A stretch of DNA of 64,000 bases from contig NZ_CP146101.1 in NCBI RefSeq assembly GCF_037023745.1, positions 868,001 to 932,000 on the forward strand, given 5' to 3'. A program made the position numbers and the translations under genes. This stretch comes from Streptomyces sp. SCSIO 30461 (GTDB taxonomy: Bacteria > Actinomycetota > Actinomycetes > Streptomycetales > Streptomycetaceae). Numbering within the stretch: the first letter of the stretch is position 1; each line of letters starts with the position of its first letter. Of the stretch, positions 9,641-16,868 are shown piece after piece. The notes below the pieces were generated by a model. It was given only the letters and a program-made list of their open reading frames with translations, searched no databases and was not told the DNA's origin.

Positions 9641-9977
9641 TTCTTTCTCCCAGGCCCTTCGCCCACCAGGCGCTTCGTGTCTCCCGGGTAGTGTACCGTC
9701 AGTGTCCATCCTTTAGGCAGGATTGCCTTTACCAGGATCGAGCAACTGCCTCGGCCCGTGCATACGCCCTTGTTGTTATTGATGACAATTTCTGCCTGCT
9801 CAATGTCGCCCATCACATTTTGTATGCAAGCTTCGTTTCCGCGTGTGTATCTCCGTGCAGACCCGTCTGCTTCGGATGCATCGGGTAGCCTATTGACTTC
9901 AGATAGGCGAAGAGTCCAGCTGTATCCGCGTCGTTCTGGCTGACGATCCGGCGCCCGTCCTCCCAGCGAGGGTGGAA
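9637..9977 (-). pseudogene. SCP1.201/DddA-like deaminase toxin tip, frameshifted
   Basis: One frame reads RWEDGRRIVSQNDADTAG, then GDTHAETKLAYKM with the deaminase HAE motif (His ligand and catalytic Glu), and stops. The next frame continues DIEQAEIVINNNKGVC, then TGRGSCSILVKAILPKGWTL, which holds the second Cys pair, and ends GRKK overlapping the Imm1 start. The two halves fit one SCP1.201-like nucleic-acid deaminase domain split by a one-base deletion near 9803. No upstream delivery part is attached. It is an orphan toxin tip behind a CPCC immunity gene, now inactive. The family call is by eye. Confidence 0.65.
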
Positions 9978-9997
9978 CTAGAGGAGTCAGATTCTCG

Positions 9998-10276
9998 TTA
10001 GCGCCATTCTTTGGGGATGTTGGTGAGCTGCGTCGCCAAGTCCCAGCCCGGAGGCTGGTCCTTTGGGTAGCGCCAGCGAGCTCCCTGACCAGTCCAGTAT
10101 CCGCGGTACACGCGAGCACCCTGCAAGCTGAGAGCTTGGATCCCCGACTCGGCACCACAGCAGGGGCAGATGGCATTTGTCGGCCACGTGTCCTCGTAGA
10201 AGAGTCCACCGTCGCTGTAGCCGCAGACTCGGCAGATATCCTCGTCTTCCTGGCTTCGCATGTATACCTTCCTCAA
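9998..10276 (-). CDS. CxxC/CPCC zinc-ribbon putative immunity protein, copy 1
   Basis: A 92-residue protein with DEDICRVCGYSDGGLFYEDTW, then ICPCCGAESGI and a C-terminal PPGWDLATQLTNIPKEW. Four Cys in CxxC...CPCC pattern suggest one zinc site. I do not recognise a named immunity family. Near-identical relatives at 16568-16846 and a more divergent one at 11716-12012 each sit directly behind the same kind of toxin tip, which argues strongly for an immunity role. Here the start is 22 bp past the stop of a truncated toxin copy (10299-11052). Immunity is inferred from context. Confidence 0.75.
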   Translation of the reverse strand: MRKVYMRSQEDEDICRVCGYSDGGLFYEDTWPTNAICPCCGAESGIQALSLQGARVYRGYWTGQGARWRYPKDQPPGWDLATQLTNIPKEWR

Positions 10277-10298
10277 CTATTTTTCGGGCAGAGTCGGT

Positions 10299-11052
10299 CT
10301 ACTTACGCTCGATGCCCTGGGTGTTCAGGTAATCCTTGAGCGTGGGGCCGCGCGGCCGCTCTCTTGGACGTTGGGTCCACCCTTGCTGATGATCTGGGCG
10401 ATCTGCACGCGGAAGTCGTCGGACGCGGCCGCGTACTGGCCCGTCTCCAGGAAGGAGGTGATCTTGATGGCGTCGCCGGAGAGCGCGGTCACCGCCTGGG
10501 CCCGGACCGGCTCGATCTCCGAGAGGAGGGCGAGGTTCTCGACCCGGGTGCGGTCGTCCTGCTGGGCGGCCTGGGTCCATCCGGTACGGATGTAGTCGGT
10601 GACGTCCTTGTCTGTGCCCGCGAGGGCGACCTCGGCGGCCGTCCGGCTCCAGGGGCCCCGGACCTTCATCGCGCTGATGGCGATCTTGCGGGCCTTGAGG
10701 GCGACGTCCTTGGCGTCGGCGCCGGGCGCGTTCGCCTCCGCGGCCAGCTTCCTGGCCTCGGTCTCCAGGTCCTGCGCCTCCTTGACGGCGTCCTTGCGCG
10801 CCTGGTCGAAGGCGGCGGTGGAGTCGGCCAGGGCGATGGCCTTCTCCATGCCGCTGTTCGCCCGTTCGGCGCGTTCCTCCTTCTCGATCTGCAGTGCCAG
10901 CTCGTGGGTCTTGACGGCCTTGGCGACCGCGTCCGACGCGCGGGTGGCGGCCTCCTGGGCAGCCTTGGCGTGAGCGGTGGACTGCGCGGCCGCCTTGGCG
11001 GCGTCACCGGCGTGTTCGGCTGCCTCGTCCGCTGCCTTGGCGGCGTTGCGGG
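10299..11052 (-). pseudogene. ALF-repeat toxin fragment, internally deleted copy
   Basis: Bases 10345-11052 match 18332-19039 of the full-length toxin gene with a constant offset of 7987; I noticed one difference, near 10364. This codes for coiled-coil and ALF-repeat residues from about 493 to 729. At 10345 the sequence jumps out of frame to the last codons of a toxin tip (TLKDYLNTQGIERK, stop at 10299). Pretoxin and almost all of the toxin domain are missing. The right side is cut by transposase debris. It has no start region and cannot make a toxin, but the CPCC gene behind it survives. Confidence 0.85.
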
Positions 11053-11233
11053 GTCGGGGTCGTAAGGCGAGGTGATCCTCGCTCTGCTGGGCGGGAGATT
11101 ATTCTTCCCCCGTCAGGCCACCTCCTGCACCCCGCCCGTGACCGTCCGCTGGAACTGCTGCAGCCACACTGTCCGCAGGATGCCGACGGCGGGGACCTCT
11201 CGCAGCCAGTCGGGAGCGGCTGACGCGGCGGCT
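11053..11233 (-). pseudogene. IS1182-family transposase fragment
   Basis: Read on the minus strand, one frame gives WLREVPAVGILRTVWLQQF and, past an in-frame TGA, NLPPSRARITSPYDPDP. This is characteristic of the middle of IS1182-type transposases (LRxVWxQQY ... SPYDxDA). It joins the truncated toxin copy directly at 11052/11053. Dead remnant. Confidence 0.6.
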
Positions 11234-11302
11234 ACCGCCCTGCGGACGCACCGGCGCCACCGGCACCGCGCGTTGGAACAACTCCCACAGTCCGTCAGGC
11301 AC
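11234..11302 (-). pseudogene. IS5-like transposase, N-terminal fragment
   Basis: The 23 codons MPDGLWELFQ...VRPQGG resemble the N-terminus of Streptomyces IS5-family transposases (LTDxxWELxxPLLP...RPQGG). The frame then runs into unrelated sequence where the IS1182-like fragment begins, so two IS remnants are fused here. Confidence 0.5.
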
Positions 11303-11404
11303 CAGACGCTACGTGATCGTCACGCACGAACCCTACCGGCCATGCCAAATGCAACGACGTCTCAACTTCGAAGACCCACAAAAGGCCACCACGAACGAAA
11401 GAAA

Positions 11405-11430
11405 GGGTCCGTCAGCAAGCTGACGGACCC
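11405..11430. terminator. 12-bp perfect hairpin
   Basis: GGGTCCGTCAGC and GCTGACGGACCC are separated by only AA; in practice an 11-bp stem with a CAAG loop. It lies just downstream, in minus orientation, of the CPCC remnant at 11447 and has no T run. Confidence 0.55.
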
Positions 11431-11446
11431 TCATGCAAGAGCGAGG

Positions 11447-11515
11447 CTAGCGCGATTCTCTGGTGATGTTCGCGAGCTGCTTCACCAAGCCCCAGCCCAG
11501 AGGCGTGCTTGGTGG
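11447..11515 (-). pseudogene. Remnant of a fourth CPCC immunity gene
   Basis: The minus strand reads GWGLVKQLANITRESR and stop TAG, aligning with the C-terminus of the intact copies (GWDLVKQLTNIPREWR, same TAG). The nucleotide match to 16568-16620 is clear by eye. The N-terminal cysteine region is gone. The rest of 11516-11715 shows no gene. Confidence 0.65.
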
Positions 11516-11715
11516 TCGCACGACCCCAGGGGACCCCAGGGGCGACCCTCCCCATTGCTCTCCGAGTGAAGGAGGCCGAATTTGACGGCCTGAAGGACGC
11601 CTCACCACACCGGCCACTGACCTTCAGAAACCAAGATCAGCATCGATTGAACGGAGCCCTAAGCAGAAAGAGGGGCGTGGATCCCTGGACTAGTCGAAAC
11701 GAACCGTGGGAGGTG

Positions 11716-12012
11716 TCATCGCCATTCTGCTGGCAGATGTGCGATCTGCTTCAACAGGTCCCAACCATTGGGCCTCCAACTGGGAGAGCTCCATGCCGCA
11801 CCTTTCCCAACCCATTCCCCTCTGATCGTGCGGATGTACTCGAGATTTCCGTCGCCCACATCAGATTCGTGACCGCAGCATGGGCAGATTTCTGCCGTAG
11901 GCCAGCCACCTTCCCAGAAGAGAGTATTGTCGTCGTATCCGCATACGCGGCAAAAGGTCTCCTCGTCGGGTCCTGGTGTCGGATATTCATCCAGCTGTTC
12001 ATTGTCGTTCAT
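11716..12012 (-). CDS. CxxC/CPCC zinc-ribbon putative immunity protein, copy 2
   Basis: A 98-residue protein with ETFCRVCGYDDNTLFWEGGW, ICPCCGHESDVGDGN and a C-terminal NGWDLLKQIAHLPAEWR. It keeps the four cysteines and the WP...ICPCCG core of copies 1 and 3 but diverges elsewhere. The ATG is 11 bp past the stop of a divergent toxin tip (12024-12250), so the two formed a bicistron. The divergence of both tip and immunity gene from the 16.6-20.5 kb pair suggests co-evolved specificity. Its function as a toxin antidote is inferred. Confidence 0.75.
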   Translation of the reverse strand: MNDNEQLDEYPTPGPDEETFCRVCGYDDNTLFWEGGWPTAEICPCCGHESDVGDGNLEYIRTIRGEWVGKGAAWSSPSWRPNGWDLLKQIAHLPAEWR

Positions 12013-12023
12013 GGCCTGGCCTT

Positions 12024-12250
12024 TCAGCGTTCTCGCTGGCCCTGAGCACTGAGATATTCCTCAAGTGTTTTGAACTGCGACGGCCACCCGTTGGGATTCT
12101 TATCGCTCCTCGGTCCAGAGGGGCGGTTCATAGTCTTGGGAACTCCGTCCGCATCGTAGGCGACCAAGGTGTTGGTTTCCTTGTGATACACCACATGGCC
12201 GTTCACATTACCGCTCTTGTCCAGTCGGTCCCACGCGCGATATCCCTTAG
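12024..12250 (-). pseudogene. Toxin tip, 3' part of IS701-split toxin copy 2
   Basis: It reads KGYRAWDRLDKSGNVNGHVV, YHKETNTLVAYDADGVPKTM, NRPSGPRSDKN and ends LSAQGQRER. It aligns with the C-terminus of the 1216-residue toxin (GYRVWDRKNGSDQTGYVVYE ...). The pattern of a strand, NTL, DGVP and TMNRP recalls BECR-fold RNases (RelE/EndoU/barnase class), but that is only an inference. Removing the IS701 element and one copy of the 4-bp duplication rejoins it in frame to 14548-16095 (PKPP/KGYRAWDR). Confidence 0.8.
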
Positions 12251-12274
12251 TACTCCAGCTGTAGATCGTGATCT

Positions 12275-13591
12275 TCATGTCTGGGATGCGGCTTGCCGCC
12301 GGTAGTGACTGGTGCGTGATCGTGCCTGGTGGCGGCGGCGCCAGTCGGACCAGGCAAGCCGGTGGGCCGCGTCGAGGACGGGCCGGACGACGAGCGCGAT
12401 GAACAGGCGGCAGATCTCGTTGCAGGACAGCGGGATCAGGTCGTCCGGCGTGGGTCGGTGTGCGTGTTCGTCGGCGCGGACGACGGCGAGGAAGGCGTGG
12501 GCCAGCATCGCGAGGGTGACCCAGCGGGCCCACGAGGGGTAGCGGCGGACCTGGTGCTCATCCAGCCCGGCCAGTCCCTTCTCTGTTTGGAAGGTCTCCT
12601 CCACCCGCCATCTGGAACCTGCGACCTTGACCAGGGTGGCCAGGGATGCCGGCGTGGTGGAGTGACAGCGGTAGTAGGCGAGTTCACCGGTGCTGCGGTT
12701 GCGGCGGATCAGCAGCTGGTGGTGGCCCGGGGCTGCCTCGGCGAGGTCGATGACGGCCCAGTCGTAGAATCGCTGCCCCTTCGCGCCGTGTCCGGCCGAG
12801 AGCTTCTGCCAGGCCCGCTTCGGCACCTTCGCCGCCAGGGCATCGGCGCGGAACTTGCCTGCGCCGGTGGGCACTTCGGCCGAGCAGGCCACCGCGAGGA
12901 CATAGCCGATGCCGCGTTCCTCCAGAGCCGTACGGAGTCTTGGGTTGCCGCCGTAGACCTCGTCCCCGGTGACCCAGCCGACGTGGTGTCCGGCGTCCAG
13001 GAACCGTTCGATCATCGTGCGGGCCAGTTCCGGCTTGGTCGCGAAGACGGTGTCCTGGCCGAGTCCGGCTGCCCGGCAGCGGTCCGGGTCGCACGTCCAG
13101 GAGCGCGGGATGTACAGCTCCCGGTCGACCGCCGCGTGCCCGCGCATCCCGGCGTAGACGAGGTAGACCGCAACCTGGGAGTTCTCGATCCGTCCAGCCG
13201 TTCCGGTGTACTGGCGCTGGACCCCAACCGTGTGGGTGCCCTTCTTCACGTCGCCGGTCTCGTCGACAACCAGGACCGCGGCCTCGTCATAGAGGTGCTC
13301 GACGACGTATTCGCGCACGTCGTCACGGATGCCGTCGGCATCCCAAACGGCTCGGCACAGCAGATGCTGCATGCCGTGCGGGCTGGCCTCCCCGGCCCAC
13401 TCCGCGATCGTCCAGCAGTTCTTGCGCGGCAGGTCCGCCAGCAGGCCCAGCACCAACCGCCCGGCCCGCATCCGTGGTTCGACCCGGACGAACCGGCCCG
13501 CGATCCGACCCATGGCCACCTCGAACGCATCCCGCCAACGGACGGGATCTATGCTGTGACCTGCGGCCACCGTCTCATCGTTACTCCACAC
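12275..13591 (-). CDS. IS701-family transposase
   Basis: A 438-residue DDE transposase. VVDETGDVKKGTHTVGVQRQ (Asp about 112), VTGDEVYGG (Asp about 210) and RWRVEETFQTEKGLAGLDEH (Glu about 333) mark the catalytic triad and are typical of Streptomyces IS701 enzymes. It is full length and uninterrupted, so the element may be mobile. The C-terminus reaches into the terminal inverted repeat. Confidence 0.93.
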   Translation of the reverse strand: MWSNDETVAAGHSIDPVRWRDAFEVAMGRIAGRFVRVEPRMRAGRLVLGLLADLPRKNCWTIAEWAGEASPHGMQHLLCRAVWDADGIRDDVREYVVEHLYDEAAVLVVDETGDVKKGTHTVGVQRQYTGTAGRIENSQVAVYLVYAGMRGHAAVDRELYIPRSWTCDPDRCRAAGLGQDTVFATKPELARTMIERFLDAGHHVGWVTGDEVYGGNPRLRTALEERGIGYVLAVACSAEVPTGAGKFRADALAAKVPKRAWQKLSAGHGAKGQRFYDWAVIDLAEAAPGHHQLLIRRNRSTGELAYYRCHSTTPASLATLVKVAGSRWRVEETFQTEKGLAGLDEHQVRRYPSWARWVTLAMLAHAFLAVVRADEHAHRPTPDDLIPLSCNEICRLFIALVVRPVLDAAHRLAWSDWRRRHQARSRTSHYRRQAASQT

Positions 13592-13701
13592 AAGTCACGA
13601 TGATCAACGGTGGCCGCACCCGTCTCCACACCGGCCCACCTTGGCTGAGGGCCCTGCTTAGCCCGTTTCACCGTAACGCTCAACAGCACAGGCCGATGGG
13701 C

Positions 13702-14367
13702 CTACGGTGCCGACAGGGCTGTGCGCTCGGCTTTCTCCAGCCAGTCGGTGTACCAGCGGGCGAACGTCACCGGCGTACCGTCGTCGTCGAGCAGCGGGGC
13801 GAGGTCGACGTCGTCCACCCGGCAATCGGACCAGATCGTGCCACGGTGGCTGCCGTTGATGACCAGCCATTCTCTCTGGGCGCAGCCCAGGTGGGAGATC
13901 ACGATGGCGCCGGCGGTGCGCTCCGGGGCGAACATGATGGCCTCCCACCGCTCGTCCCAAGCCTCGATGGCGTCGTCGAAGTCCTCGATGTCGTCGAAGT
14001 CCTCTTCCTCGGGGCGTTGGGCAAGAAGGTCGTCGAGCAGTTTCGGGTCCGGGCCCTGGTCGGGAAACGGCGCGGCAAGTCTCGTCAGGTCGGCCAGGTC
14101 CGCGCCGTCGCCTTCCCAACGCCAGCGGCCTTGCACGCGCCGAACTGGGAACAGGCCGTACGCGGGGCCGGCGCCACCCGCACCGACGTGGAGCAGGAAT
14201 GTCCGGTACTCCTCCGGCAGCCGCACGCCCGTCTGCGCCTCGAGTTCGGCAAGCTCACCCTGGGTAAGCGGGTCCTCCACGATCCACCTGTGCCCCAATG
14301 CCCCAAACACCTTGCTGCCGGAAGGCCCTGCACCCGCCGCCTCGAGCCGCTGACGCACGCCCACCAC
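13702..14367 (-). CDS. SUKH (SMI1/KNR4) family immunity protein, IS701 passenger
   Basis: A 221-residue acidic protein. The N-terminal LTQGELAELEAQTGVRLPEE followed by YRTFLLHVGAGGAG is the SMI1/KNR4 (SUKH-1) signature. Later segments include VISHLGCAQREWLVINGSHR and GTIWSDCRVDD, which match the family's central sheet, and a C-terminal FARWYTDWLEKA. SUKH proteins neutralise many nuclease and deaminase toxins. It lies within the IS701 terminal repeats, upstream of and codirectional with the transposase, with a 110-bp gap. No toxin gene accompanies it. Whether it is expressed is unknown. Confidence 0.85.
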   Translation of the reverse strand: MVGVRQRLEAAGAGPSGSKVFGALGHRWIVEDPLTQGELAELEAQTGVRLPEEYRTFLLHVGAGGAGPAYGLFPVRRVQGRWRWEGDGADLADLTRLAAPFPDQGPDPKLLDDLLAQRPEEEDFDDIEDFDDAIEAWDERWEAIMFAPERTAGAIVISHLGCAQREWLVINGSHRGTIWSDCRVDDVDLAPLLDDDGTPVTFARWYTDWLEKAERTALSAP

Positions 14368-14547
14368 TGATCAGTCATGCGCAGACCGTACGTGCAGCCA
14401 CCGACACCTGGGGCGCGGGCCCACTGCTACGGTCCCGACGGGCTCAAGACTGGCCCAACGCCCCAGACCCCTCAGCACAACACGCACATCGGCCAGCTGA
14501 GGCTCTCGATCACGCCCCCAGCAAGATCACGATCTACAGCTGGAGTA

Positions 14548-16095
14548 TTAGGAGGCTTGGGTGTGCTGAGAGCACCTCGATGGGCATGTGCCAGCTCGAC
14601 GTAGTCGCGTGCCTTTGCAAGCTCAGGGAACTCTGACTTGTGCTTCGACCAGTGCTTAGCAGCGTTCTGCGCGTGCGGAAACTTCTTATTCGCGGCCCAG
14701 ATGTGAGGAGCCCCTCCGAGTGCTTTCTGGGCCTTGATGAAGGCTTCTGCGCCGTGGTAGGCGTTCTTGCCCCATTTGGCGCCGGTGGCGCCCCAGCCGG
14801 CGACCGGGATGGCTGCGGCTGCGGAGAGGGAGGCGTTGAGGGCGTCGCCTTCGAGTCCGTACCAGCCTGCGTTTGCCAGGTCGGCGACCTCGCCGACTGC
14901 TGGGATGAGGCCTGCAACGTCGAGCGCCGTGTGTCCGACGCCTGAGAGCACGTCCCAGACGCTTGTCTCGTCGTCGGCCGCCGCGTCGGCCATGGCCTCC
15001 TCCATTTCCTGGAGGGCGGCCAGACTTTCGCGGTTCTCTTCCTCGCGGGCGGCCTCCGCTTCCTCGCGGGACTTGCTCATCCACACAGCCAAGGCGTCCT
15101 TGGCCGCCTTGTCAGCCGCGTCGGAGTCCTTGCCGGCCGCGATCGCCGACTGCTTGGCCTCGTTGGCGTACGACCAGGCTTCGTCGGCCGAACCGCGCGC
15201 GGCAGTTGCGGAGGACTCGGCGAGGGCCGCGGAGTGGCTGGCCTCACGGGCGGATTGCCTGGCTTGTGCCTCGGCTTCGGTGGCCTTCTTCGCCGACTCG
15301 GCCGCGCGGTTGGCGGACTCGGTGGCTTGCTTGGCCGACTCGGCTGCCTGGTTGGCGTACCCCTGGGCCTTGTTCTTCGAGGCCTCGGCCTGCTTGCGGT
15401 ACTTGTCGGCCTCAGTGGCGGCCTTGCGGGCGTCGGCTGCGACGGCCTGGGCCCGGTCGGCGTTCTCCTGCGCGGTCGCCGCGACCTTGGCGGCGTCCTG
15501 GATCAGCTTGCTGATCTGCAGGTCGTGAGTGGCCGCGAGCAGGTCCTTGCGCTTGGCCTTGAGCTGGCCGAAGAGGGCGAACTCGTGCAGGGCCTGGGCT
15601 GGGGCTTTGAGGGCGATGCAGGCGGCGACCGTCGCTTCGCTGACAGAGCACTTGTCGGGCGCCGTGGAGCCCCCGTCGGCGAGGCCCGCGGCGATGAGGC
15701 GGTCGTCGTCGTACTGCGCGGTGAACTGCCCGGTGACGAGGAACTGGCGGTACTTCTCCTCGGAGCCCGAGTTCAGGGCCGCGCGGCCGCTCTCCTGGAC
15801 GTTGGGTCCACCCTTGCTGATGATCTGGGCGATCTGCACGCGGAAGTCGTCGGACGCGGCCGCGTACTGGCCCGTCTCCAGGAAGGAGGTGATCTTGATG
15901 GCGTCGCCGGAGAGCGCGGTCACCGCCTGGGCCCGGACCGGCTCGATCTCCGAGAGGAGGGCGAGGTTCTCGACCCGGGTGCGGTCGTCCTGCTGGGCGG
16001 CCTGGGTCCATCCGGTACGGATGTAGTCGGTGACGTCCTTGTCTGTGCCCGCGAGGGCGACCTCGGCGGCCGTCCGGCTCCAGGGGCCCCGGACC
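14548..16095 (-). pseudogene. ALF-repeat toxin copy 2, 5'-truncated and split by IS701
   Basis: Bases 14737-16095 match 17293-18651 of the intact toxin gene at offset 2556 with no difference that I can see (toxin residues about 623-1076: ALF repeats, coiled coil, pretoxin). Below 14737 the frame switches to a different tip, EAFIKAQKALGGAPHIWAAN ... VELAHAHRGALSTPKPP, interrupted at the IS701 end. The upstream side is cut by an ISAs1 remnant at 16096, so there is no start codon or signal peptide. It looks like an orphan cassette for recombination into the full-length gene, later broken by the IS. Confidence 0.88.
14737..16095. repeat. 1359-bp direct duplication of 17293-18651
   Basis: The two stretches keep an exact 2556-bp offset with identical translations in both orientations. 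The right boundary coincides with transposase debris, the left with the pretoxin/toxin junction. Near-identity implies recent duplication or ongoing gene conversion. Confidence 0.9.
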
Positions 16096-16302
16096 GTGGA
16101 GAACACCGTCCACTGGTGTCGGGATGTGACCTTCAACGAGGACAAGTCCCAGGTCAGGACCCACAACACGCCCCCAGTCCTCGCCGCCGTCCGCGACCTG
16201 ATCCGCAGCGCGCTCAAGCTTGCCGGGTACGTCAACACCGCCGCCGGCCGCCGGGCCCACACCGAACGCACCCTCGTCCTCAGCCTCTACGGCATCACAT
16301 GA
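16096..16302 (+). pseudogene. ISAs1-family transposase, 3' remnant
   Basis: The open frame reads VENTVHWCRDVTFNEDKSQV, then RTHNTPPVLAAVRDLIRSAL, KLAGYVNTAAGRR and a stop. This is the C-terminus of ISAs1-type (H-repeat-associated) transposases. It starts exactly where homology to the toxin gene ends. Bases 16303-16500 show nothing I can name; 16518-16567 match 9945-9997 and code for the start of the same deaminase tip (WEDGRRIV). Confidence 0.75.
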
Positions 16303-16567
16303 TCAAACCGGACGACCCGGGCAAACGCCGGGGCCCTGTAGTCAGTCCTGACCGTCTGTTTGATCACGCTACGTTTTCGGATGCGGAAGCACATCCTCAA
16401 GAACGACCCACTGGCCCTTCGGAACTGGCCGTGCTCGCAGTGCATAGCGGGCGGGAGCCCGGCACAGTACACCGAATGCCTTTCCGTACTGCTGAGGGAA
16501 GCTGGGAGGGCGGACGATCCGGCGCCCGTCCTCCCAGCGAGGGTGGACTAGAGGAGCCAGCTTCTCG

Positions 16568-16846
16568 CTAGCGCCATTCTCTGGGGATGTTGGTGAGCTG
16601 CTTCACCAAATCCCAGCCCGGAGGCTGCTCCTTTCGGCGGAACCAGCGAGCTCCGTGGCCAGTCCAGTATCCGCGATACTCGCGAGCACCCTGCAAGCTG
16701 AGAGCTTGGATACCTGACTCGGCGCCACAGCAGGGGCAGATGGCATTTGTAGCCCATGTGTCCTCGTAGAAGAGTTCACCGTCGCTGTAGCCGCAGACTC
16801 GGCAGATATCCTCGTCTTCCTGGCTTCGCATGTATACCTTCCTCAA
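16568..16846 (-). CDS. CxxC/CPCC zinc-ribbon putative immunity protein, copy 3
   Basis: A 92-residue protein, MRKVYMRSQEDEDICRVCGY, then ICPCCGAESGI and PPGWDLVKQLTNIPREW. It differs from copy 1 at only about a dozen positions. It starts 22 bp after the stop of the full-length ALF toxin gene and in the same direction, so it is most likely cotranscribed as the cognate antidote. The cytosolic location (no signal peptide) suits neutralising an incoming or misdirected toxin. The zinc site is inferred from the four cysteines. Confidence 0.8.
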   Translation of the reverse strand: MRKVYMRSQEDEDICRVCGYSDGELFYEDTWATNAICPCCGAESGIQALSLQGAREYRGYWTGHGARWFRRKEQPPGWDLVKQLTNIPREWR

Positions 16847-16868
16847 CTATTTTCCAGGCGGAGTCGGT

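Larger units (their letters stand above)
12251..14547 (-). mobile_element. IS701-family element, 2297 bp, carrying a SUKH gene
   Basis: Perfect 25-bp terminal inverted repeats start TACTCCAGCTGTAGATCGTG at 12251 and are complementary at 14547. They are flanked by the 4-bp direct repeat TTAG (12247-12250 and 14548-14551), the expected IS701 target duplication. Simple IS701 elements are about 1.4-1.5 kb; this one is some 0.8 kb longer. The extra length is on the side upstream of the transposase and contains a complete SUKH gene. The transposase stop overlaps the last base of the left repeat. Confidence 0.93.

Noticed and set aside
12251..12278. MKITIYSWS as the natural start of the short toxin-tip frame
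   Set aside because: These codons are the IS701 terminal inverted repeat, repeated in inverse at 14523-14547, not part of the toxin.
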